From positions 1-5,611 of the forward strand of contig JALUVB010000285.1 in the NCBI GenBank assembly GCA_027021085.1: a stretch of 5,611 nucleotides of DNA, read 5' to 3'. The notes under the pieces are model-generated. The model saw only the letters and a program-made list of their open reading frames with translations. It searched no databases and was not told where the DNA came from. Below, piece after piece: positions 1 to 4,821 of this stretch (the first letter of the stretch is position 1; each line of letters begins with the position of its first letter). Source of the stretch: a bacterium. Its GTDB lineage: Bacteria > CAIJMQ01 > JAADFP01. The position numbers were made by a program, and so were the translations under genes.

Positions 1-14
1 GAAGTGGTCTTTAA

Positions 15-899
15 ATGAAATACGGAGAGATAACTGTTACCGGTGAAACGAGAGTTATTGGCTTGCTTGGTTACCCGGTAGAGCATACTGTCTCGCCTTT
101 CATGCAAAACTCTGCTTTTCGGGCATTAGGCCTGAGCTATGTTTATGTGCCTTTTTCTATACCCCCTGAAAATCTTTTAGAAGCCCTTAAATCCATGAAA
201 GTGCTTAACTTTGCAGGGTTTAATGTAACTATTCCTCATAAAAAGGCAGTTGCCAAATATCTGGACAAGGTGGAGGGTTTTGCCCGAAAGATAGGATGTG
301 TGAATACGGTTGTTCATCGGGAAGGTAAATTTGTTGGTTTTAATACGGACGGTAAAGGATTTTTAATGTCCCTGGAAGAGGAGAAAATAGAAATAGAAGG
401 CAAAGATGTTTTGCTAATCGGAGCAGGCGGAGCAGCCTGGGCTATAGCCTTCTCTATAATGGAGAAGGCTCCCAAAAGGCTTTTTATTCTGAATCGCAAC
501 ATGGATAATGCCGAAGCTCTGCGCTTGAGACTTTCCATGACCTTCCGGAAAGCCACTATACTCACTCTTCCGCACCAAAAAGAGCCGTTAAAGTATACGC
601 TTCAGGTGACAGACCTGCTGATTAATACTACTCCGGTGGGTATGGATGGGAAATCTCTTCCTGAATTTATTGACCCGAAGCATCTTTCAGAAGGTGCCGT
701 AGTCTATGACCTGATATATTCTCCTCCTCTTACTCCTCTTCTAAAAATGGCAAAGAAGAGGAAGCTAAGAGTAATAAACGGAGAAAAGATGCTTCTTTAT
801 CAGGGAGCATTGGCCTTTAAGTTGTGGACGGGAAAAGAGCCTCCGGTAGAGGTAATGAGAAAAGCACTGGACAAAATATTAAGCCAGAAGAAAAAATAG
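15..899 (+). CDS. aroE: Shikimate dehydrogenase (NADP+)
   Basis: AroE catalyses the reversible NADPH-dependent reduction of 3-dehydroshikimate to shikimate, in the cytoplasmic route to chorismate and aromatic amino acids. The 294-residue protein is slightly longer than the usual 270-290. The N-terminal substrate domain shows HTVSP (24-28), the NVTIPHK block (70-76) with the catalytic Lys76, Asn97 in CVNT, and Asp112 in GFNTDG. A Rossmann glycine motif GAGGA (136-140) and Asn-Arg (160-161) form the cofactor site. INTTPVGM (203-210) and YQGALAF with Gln263 complete the family pattern. Two positions differ from E. coli AroE: Thr25 replaces a substrate-binding serine, and the basic pair after NR is reduced (NRNMDN). 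The start has only a weak ribosome site. In the first 18 bases one frame reads to a TGA that overlaps this ATG (ATGA), and another ends in TAA just before it, so an upstream coupled gene is likely but unidentifiable. Confidence 0.96.
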   Translation: MKYGEITVTGETRVIGLLGYPVEHTVSPFMQNSAFRALGLSYVYVPFSIPPENLLEALKSMKVLNFAGFNVTIPHKKAVAKYLDKVEGFARKIGCVNTVVHREGKFVGFNTDGKGFLMSLEEEKIEIEGKDVLLIGAGGAAWAIAFSIMEKAPKRLFILNRNMDNAEALRLRLSMTFRKATILTLPHQKEPLKYTLQVTDLLINTTPVGMDGKSLPEFIDPKHLSEGAVVYDLIYSPPLTPLLKMAKKRKLRVINGEKMLLYQGALAFKLWTGKEPPVEVMRKALDKILSQKKK

Positions 900-908
900 A
901 GAGATTAA

Positions 909-1703
909 GTGGCCACAGATATCTTTTGGAAAATTTTTCTTTTTATCCTGGGAAGTACAGTAGGTAGCTTTCTCAACGTGGTTATTTACCGGGTTCCCCG
1001 GCGCATCTCCATAGTCTATCCCTCCTCACATTGTCCGCAATGTGGCAATTCTATCCGCTGGTTTGATAATATTCCTTTGCTGAGTTACCTGTTCCTGCGA
1101 GGTAAATGCAGGTACTGTGCGCTTAAAATATCTTTTCAGTACTTCCTGGTGGAACTTATCAGTGGTTTCTTGTTTCTATTCCTTTTTTCGAAATACCAAT
1201 TTACTCCATATTTCTTTATCTATCTTATGCTCTCCTTGGACCTGGTGATAATAAGTTTTATTGACTGGGAACACTATCTTATCCCCGATATTTTTACTCT
1301 TACCCTTATACCTCTCGGTTTCGCGGTTAGTTTTTTCTTCCCTTCGCTATACGGTGCAGGGTTATCTCCCATAAGAGCGTTCTATTCTTCGTTATTGGGC
1401 GGTGTTATTGGCTTTATTTCTCTTTTACTCATTGGATTGCTGGGAAAGGTACTTTTTCGTAAGGAATCCATGGGCGGAGGAGACCTAAAACTTTTAGCCG
1501 GGATTGGTTGTTTCATCGGGGTTAAGGGAGTGTTACTTACTATATTTGTCTCTTCTATTACCGGTGCTATTGTCGGTGGAATACTCCTGGCCATAAAATT
1601 AAAGAAGAAAGGAGAATATATTCCCTATGGGCCATTCTTAGCTCTGGGTGCACTTGTCTATATTCTCTGGGGGAAATGGATAGCCGGATTTTTTTCTTTT
1701 TAG
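909..1703 (+). CDS. pilD: Prepilin peptidase / N-methyltransferase (A24 family, PilD/GspO type)
   Basis: This inner-membrane aspartic protease removes the short leader of type IV pilins or type II secretion pseudopilins. The form with an N-terminal domain also N-methylates the new first residue. The 264-residue protein is full length. GSFLNVVIYRVP (19-30) is the family's opening signature. Four zinc-type cysteines in two CxxC pairs (42/45 and 67/70) mark the methyltransferase domain. The two catalytic aspartates are Asp119 (FIDWEHYLIPD) and Asp192 in MGGGDLKL. YIPYGPFLALGA (238-249) is the conserved C-terminal block. Several hydrophobic stretches (about 80-97, 101-118, 127-145, 161-180, 195-228 and 244-262) fit a polytopic membrane protein. 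The start is GTG, because an in-frame TAA lies immediately upstream at 906-908, and the family motif follows at the usual distance. It lies 9 nt after aroE and is probably co-transcribed with it. No pilin gene is visible here. Confidence 0.95.
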   Translation: MATDIFWKIFLFILGSTVGSFLNVVIYRVPRRISIVYPSSHCPQCGNSIRWFDNIPLLSYLFLRGKCRYCALKISFQYFLVELISGFLFLFLFSKYQFTPYFFIYLMLSLDLVIISFIDWEHYLIPDIFTLTLIPLGFAVSFFFPSLYGAGLSPIRAFYSSLLGGVIGFISLLLIGLLGKVLFRKESMGGGDLKLLAGIGCFIGVKGVLLTIFVSSITGAIVGGILLAIKLKKKGEYIPYGPFLALGALVYILWGKWIAGFFSF

Positions 1704-1779
1704 TCGGATAAAAAAGTTTTTTAAGTTTATGAAGTGCTTTGAGAGCCTTGTCATTACTAGGTTTCCGCTTTTTGACAAT

Positions 1780-1797
1780 TTATGAAATTTTTCACTT
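1780..1797. promoter_or_regulatory. Putative Rex operator, upstream site
   Basis: The core 1783-1794 reads TGAAATTTTTCA, with perfect 5-bp inverted arms around a 2-bp centre. Over 18 bp it matches 11 of the 14 fixed positions of the known Rex consensus (TTGTGAA, four bases, TTCACAA). Its right end overlaps the first two bases of the -35 box of the rex promoter, so a bound dimer would be expected to block RNA polymerase. The assignment rests on sequence resemblance and on its position in front of rex, which is commonly autoregulated. Confidence 0.6.
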
Positions 1798-1824
1798 GAC
1801 AGGGGGTAAATAATCTGATAAAGT
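1796..1824 (+). promoter_or_regulatory. Sigma70-type promoter for the rex operon
   Basis: A perfect -35 hexamer TTGACA (1796-1801) is followed by a 17-bp spacer and the -10 hexamer TAAAGT (1819-1824), which matches 4 of 6 consensus bases. A TG dinucleotide at 1816-1817, one base before the hexamer, gives an extended -10 element that would offset the weaker hexamer. Transcription would start near 1830-1832, leaving a leader of only about 12-14 nt before the rex ATG. It is the best promoter I can see in the 140-bp gap and should drive rex and the genes behind it. Confidence 0.65.
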
Positions 1825-1842
1825 TAATGAAAATTTTCATAA
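1825..1842. promoter_or_regulatory. Putative Rex operator, downstream site at the transcription start
   Basis: Bases 1827-1840 form a perfect 14-bp palindrome, ATGAAAATTTTCAT, with further outer T/A pairing at the 18-bp edges. It shares the TGAA/TTCA half-site cores with the upstream site and matches 11 of 14 fixed positions of the Rex consensus. Its centre is 45 bp from that of the upstream site. It starts directly after the -10 box, covers the predicted transcription start, and ends two bases before the rex ATG, which suits an autoregulatory repressor site. Confidence 0.62.
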
Positions 1843-1843
1843 A

Positions 1844-2485
1844 ATGAAGAGAATTCCGGAGGTAACAGTAGAGAGGTTGATTAAATATCTTCGTTTTGTG
1901 GAAGAAATGGAAAAAGAAGGAATGAGAAATTTAACCGCGAAGCAGATAGCAGGAAGTCTCGGTTTGAATCCTCATTTAGTGAGGAAGGATCTGGCTTACT
2001 TTGGGCAGTTCGGGAAAAGAGGGAAGGGATACCAGACCGAGAAATTAAAGGAAACACTGCGGAAAATTATGGGGCTTGATAAAAGATGGAGGGTGGCTCT
2101 GGTAGGGGTAGGTAACCTCGGTTCAGCGCTTCTTCGTTACCCGGGATTTAAAGAGAGAGGTTTCGATGTTATATGTGCGTTTGATACCTCTCCCCAGAAA
2201 ATAGGAAAACAGATTGGAGCGGTAAAGATAGAAAGCATGGATAAGATAGAGGAGATTATTAGCAAAGAAAATATAAAGATAGCTATTTTGTCTATTCCCA
2301 AGGAGGCAGCGGAGGAAGTTTCTGACCGGTTGCTGAAAGCTGGAATAATGGGAATTCTTAATTTTGCCCCCAGGCATTTGCAGTATTCGTATCCTTTTAG
2401 AGTACTGAATGTTGACCTCTCACTTTATTTAGAAAGTTTGACCTTCTACTTGGAGAATGATGGAAAGAAAAACCTTAGTATGTAA
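1844..2485 (+). CDS. rex: Redox-sensing transcriptional repressor Rex
   Basis: Rex is a cytoplasmic dimeric repressor that binds DNA when NAD+ is plentiful and leaves it when NADH rises, releasing fermentation, hydrogenase and respiratory genes. The 213 residues match the family length. Residues 4-65 form the winged-helix domain, with the family signature VRKDLAYFGQFGKRGKGY (46-63). The Rossmann domain shows GVGNLGSAL (88-96), Asp114 in AFDTSP at the end of the second strand, and GILNFAPRHL (170-179). The C-terminal helix NVDLSLYLESLTFYL (189-203) is the domain-swapped dimer element. The ATG at 1844 is chosen because Rex proteins typically begin a few residues before the IP-x-x-T segment seen here. 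No Shine-Dalgarno sequence precedes it, and the predicted leader is very short. It is the first gene of the operon and overlaps the next gene by 29 nt. Two operator-like palindromes in its promoter imply autoregulation. Confidence 0.97.
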   Translation: MKRIPEVTVERLIKYLRFVEEMEKEGMRNLTAKQIAGSLGLNPHLVRKDLAYFGQFGKRGKGYQTEKLKETLRKIMGLDKRWRVALVGVGNLGSALLRYPGFKERGFDVICAFDTSPQKIGKQIGAVKIESMDKIEEIISKENIKIAILSIPKEAAEEVSDRLLKAGIMGILNFAPRHLQYSYPFRVLNVDLSLYLESLTFYLENDGKKNLSM

Positions 2486-3509
2486 AATTCCCCGCAAGGA
2501 ATTGGGGGAATTTATTGCCTGGCTGGAAGAGGAGTGTCCGGTCTATGGAATCAGGAAAAGAGACGACAAATTAAGTTTTGGAAAAATTGAAAAGCCGGAT
2601 GAAGTAGTGGTAGGGGGAGCCAGGATTACCCAGCCGGTTTTCAAGAGCCTTCTATTTCCTCCCCGCGAAAAGGTAGCCACCTATTTTACCGGGGAAAGTA
2701 ATGCGGGGGAAAAAGAAGCAGAGAAGAAAATTATCTTTGGAGTGAAGAGCTGCGATCTTAAAGGGTTATTGGTTTATGATAAGGTTTTCAGGGATTCTTC
2801 TCCTGCGGATCCTTTTTACCTGGACAGGCGGGAAGAATACTACATAATCTCTTCGGATTGCACTGCACCTTTATCCACCTGTTTCTGCTCTTTTGTGGAA
2901 ATCAACCCTTACCCGGAAACTCTTTTCGATTTAAATTTAACTCCTCTGGAAGATATTATTTTGTTGGAAGTAGGAAGTAAGTGGGGAGAGTTTGTAGTAA
3001 AGAAGTATCCTACCTATCTGGCTCAGCCGGAAGACCTGGAGAGAAGGAAGAAATTCAGAGAGGATTTGACAGAAGAGGTGAGAAAAATAAATGAAGGAAT
3101 CTTCCCCTTGTCGCGGCCTTATGCCAACCTGATGAGGTTAGAGCTGGAGTCTCCTGCATGGGAAAGTGAGTCCGAATTCTGTGTTGCTTGTGGGGGTTGC
3201 ACGGCTATTTGCCCTACCTGTTACTGTTACCTTTTATACGATGAGAAGGGAAAAGAGAATTACGAAAAAATAAGAATCTGGGATTATTGCCAGTATCCCT
3301 CCTTTGCTCAGGAAGCGGGCGGCGCCAATCCCCGCAGGAAGTTAACGGAGAGATTTCGTCATCGCTATGCTCATAAGTTTGATTATGGAATGGTAAGGAA
3401 TGGTATTTACGAGTGCTCAGGATGTGGGAGATGCATTGAGGTTTGTGCGGGTAAAATAGACATGCGTAAGGTTTTTAAGAAAGTGGCAGAAAGCAGGACA
3501 GAGTCATGA
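2457..3509 (+). CDS. 4Fe-4S dicluster subunit, sulfhydrogenase-beta (HydB) / AsrA type
   Basis: This is an electron-transfer subunit of the family that includes the beta subunit of archaeal sulfhydrogenases and AsrA of anaerobic sulfite reductase, which relays electrons between an NAD(P)H-flavin partner and the catalytic subunits. The N-terminal half contains GVKSCDLKGLLVYDKVF (95-111) and a cysteine cluster C135, C142, C144 (TCFC), both typical of the family. Two CxxCxxCxxxC ferredoxin motifs follow, at C242/245/248/252 and C320/323/326/330, for two [4Fe-4S] clusters. The first motif runs on into PTCYCY (C255, C257), a family hallmark, and C278 lies between the motifs. There is no signal peptide or membrane segment. 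GGAGA at 2452-2456 gives better spacing for the second ATG (2460), so the true protein may be 349 residues. The start lies inside rex, and the stop overlaps the next gene as ATGA, so translation is probably coupled at both ends. Membership in HydB versus AsrA cannot be settled from this gene alone. Confidence 0.86.
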   Translation: MMERKTLVCKIPRKELGEFIAWLEEECPVYGIRKRDDKLSFGKIEKPDEVVVGGARITQPVFKSLLFPPREKVATYFTGESNAGEKEAEKKIIFGVKSCDLKGLLVYDKVFRDSSPADPFYLDRREEYYIISSDCTAPLSTCFCSFVEINPYPETLFDLNLTPLEDIILLEVGSKWGEFVVKKYPTYLAQPEDLERRKKFREDLTEEVRKINEGIFPLSRPYANLMRLELESPAWESESEFCVACGGCTAICPTCYCYLLYDEKGKENYEKIRIWDYCQYPSFAQEAGGANPRRKLTERFRHRYAHKFDYGMVRNGIYECSGCGRCIEVCAGKIDMRKVFKKVAESRTES

Positions 3510-4342
3510 TAAGGAATTCTTATTTACCTATTCCGGGAGAGCTGGTCAAGGTGGTGGAGGAGACCTCCAATATAAAGACTTTTCGTATAGTACCTGAGGA
3601 AGAATTCTCCTTTCAGGCAGGGCAATTTATAGAGCTAACTGTTCCCGGGGTAGGAGAGGCACCCTTTACTCCTTCTTCTTCTCCTTTTGAAAAGAAATTT
3701 CTGGAAGTAACCGTAATGAAAGTAGGACGTGTAACCACTGCCTTACACGAATTGGAACCCGGGGTTAAGCTGGGGATCAGAGGCCCTTTTGGTGCACCGT
3801 ATCCCCTGGATGTATTTGCCGGTAAAGACGTGGTTATAGTGGGAGGCGGAGTGGGCTTAGCTCCCTTGAGGGCTCTTTTTCTTACCTTAATGGAAGAAAA
3901 AGATAAATATAAAAAAATAATATTTTGCTGTGGCGCAAAGACTCCGGAAGATTTTATATACAGGGAAAGTATTCTGGATAAGTGGCACAGAGAATTCTCC
4001 GACAAGGTGTGTTTTCGGATAACTGTTGACCAGGCAGATGAAAAATGGAAAGGAAACGTAGGGCTGGTAACTACTACATTAGATGGGTTGAATGGGGAAA
4101 TCTCTAATTTTGATACATCTGTAGCAGTGGTGTGTGGGCCTCCGGTAATGATGAAATTTACCACCTTTAAGCTTCTTGAGGTAGGCTATAAACCGGAAAG
4201 TATCTATCTTTCCATGGAAAAGAATATGTCCTGTGGGTTAGGTAAATGTGGGCATTGTATGATGGGCCCTTACTATGTGTGCAAAGATGGCCCGGTATTT
4301 CCTTACAGTAAGCTAAAAAATATGCCTAAAGTATGGGATTGA
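3506..4342 (+). CDS. FAD/NAD(P)-binding oxidoreductase with 2Fe-2S site (HydG/AsrB/PyrK type)
   Basis: This is the predicted NAD(P)H-reacting flavoprotein of the complex. It would pass electrons between NAD(P)H, FAD, its own 2Fe-2S cluster and the dicluster subunit encoded just upstream. The 278-residue protein has the ferredoxin-NADP reductase fold. A flavin domain covers about 10-102, with AGQFIEL (38-44) and APFTPSSSP (52-60) in the place of the usual flavin-binding RxYS motif. The nucleotide domain has IVGGGVGLAPLR (111-122) and CGPPVMM (210-216). The C-terminal CGLGKCGHC motif with a later cysteine (C243, C248, C251, C259) is the 2Fe-2S site of PyrK, sulfhydrogenase gamma and AsrB. The ATG overlaps the preceding stop as ATGA, with AGGA at 3495-3498 as ribosome site. 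The pairing with a HydB/AsrA-like gene favours a sulfhydrogenase- or sulfite-reductase-type diaphorase module over a PyrK role, as no pyrimidine gene is near. NADH versus NADPH preference cannot be told. Confidence 0.88.
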   Translation: MIRNSYLPIPGELVKVVEETSNIKTFRIVPEEEFSFQAGQFIELTVPGVGEAPFTPSSSPFEKKFLEVTVMKVGRVTTALHELEPGVKLGIRGPFGAPYPLDVFAGKDVVIVGGGVGLAPLRALFLTLMEEKDKYKKIIFCCGAKTPEDFIYRESILDKWHREFSDKVCFRITVDQADEKWKGNVGLVTTTLDGLNGEISNFDTSVAVVCGPPVMMKFTTFKLLEVGYKPESIYLSMEKNMSCGLGKCGHCMMGPYYVCKDGPVFPYSKLKNMPKVWD

Positions 4343-4344
4343 AA

Positions 4345-4821
4345 ATGAAAAAATTGTTTATAGATATGGATATCTGCGAAAAGTGCCCCAAGTGTGTGGT
4401 GGAATGTGACTATTATTACCATCCGGGTAACATAGGTATCATTGACCTGAGGGAATTAATCAGTTTTGCAATTTACTGCCGTAGATGCAAGGAGGCGCCC
4501 TGCGTTAATTCCTGTCCCAGGGAGGCGTTGGCTAAGATTGAGGATGAGATGGTGCGCAGGAATAGCTACCTTTGTATAGCATGTTATACCTGCATGGCTG
4601 CTTGCCCGTTTGGTACTATCTTCAGGGAAACTACACCTTACCTCACTTCGCGTTGTGATTTTTGTATTGATAGGAGTAATGGGAAAAAACCTGTTTGCGT
4701 AGAAACCTGTACCTACGGGGCATTAGACTGGAGAGAGGGAGAGGAAGAGGAGGAAAAGGAGACTTTCCAGATAGGCGAGCGTTTATTGGTGCATATTAAA
4801 AAATGGAAAAGGGATATTTAA
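4345..4821 (+). CDS. Four-cluster 4Fe-4S electron-transfer subunit (HycB/CooF/DmsB-like)
   Basis: This small soluble electron-wire protein resembles the polyferredoxin subunits HycB, HydN and CooF, which link an electron donor to membrane-bound hydrogenases. Counting from this start it has 158 residues and exactly sixteen cysteines in four groups: C11/14/17/21, C45/48/53/57, C77/80/83/87 (followed by Pro) and C104/107/118/122. That is the interleaved layout of proteins with four [4Fe-4S] clusters. An acidic run EGEEEEEKE (131-139) precedes a basic C-terminus. I prefer the ATG at 4345 because GGGA (4335-4338) lies 6 nt before it and the protein then opens directly into the first cluster motif. 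An in-frame ATG at 4333 would add four residues and overlap the upstream gene by 10 nt. The stop abuts the next ATG with no gap. It lacks a twin-arginine signal, so it should face the cytoplasm. Confidence 0.87.
   Translation: MKKLFIDMDICEKCPKCVVECDYYYHPGNIGIIDLRELISFAIYCRRCKEAPCVNSCPREALAKIEDEMVRRNSYLCIACYTCMAACPFGTIFRETTPYLTSRCDFCIDRSNGKKPVCVETCTYGALDWREGEEEEEKETFQIGERLLVHIKKWKRDI

Noticed and set aside
1-18. Possible 3' tail of an upstream gene (TGA overlapping the aroE ATG, or TAA just before it)
   Set aside because: Two frames give plausible stops and at most five codons are visible, so neither the frame nor the product can be assigned.
1689-1722. T-rich run at the end of the prepilin peptidase gene plus an A6-G-T6 stretch, considered as a terminator
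   Set aside because: Only a 4-bp, G-U-containing stem can be drawn before the T run, and the A/T palindrome has no workable loop or GC stem. Intrinsic termination here is not supported.
1732-1749. Small hairpin with AAG(T)GCT and AGCCTT arms in the rex upstream gap
   Set aside because: The stem is six pairs with a bulge and no T tract follows. It lies upstream of the predicted promoter, so no leader RNA function is supported.
1772-1777. A second TTGACA box, 24 bp upstream of the one used
   Set aside because: No acceptable -10 hexamer lies 15-19 bp downstream of it, so it is not a convincing promoter by itself.
3613-4164. Long minus-strand reading frame (183 codons) opposite the FAD/NAD(P) oxidoreductase gene
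   Set aside because: It lies wholly inside a gene with clear flavin, nucleotide and 2Fe-2S motifs, has no recognisable domain and reads as low-complexity Ser/Thr/Pro sequence. It is a shadow frame.
3506-4342. Assignment of the flavoprotein as dihydroorotate dehydrogenase electron-transfer subunit PyrK
   Set aside because: The fold and 2Fe-2S motif fit PyrK in general, but there is no pyrD or other pyrimidine gene nearby. The adjacent HydB/AsrA-like gene makes a hydrogenase- or sulfite-reductase-type diaphorase partner more likely.
2457-4342. Assignment of the two genes as anaerobic sulfite reductase AsrAB
   Set aside because: The subunit types match, but the next gene is not the siroheme subunit AsrC. 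It is a four-cluster ferredoxin followed by a NuoH-like membrane protein, which points to a membrane-bound redox complex.
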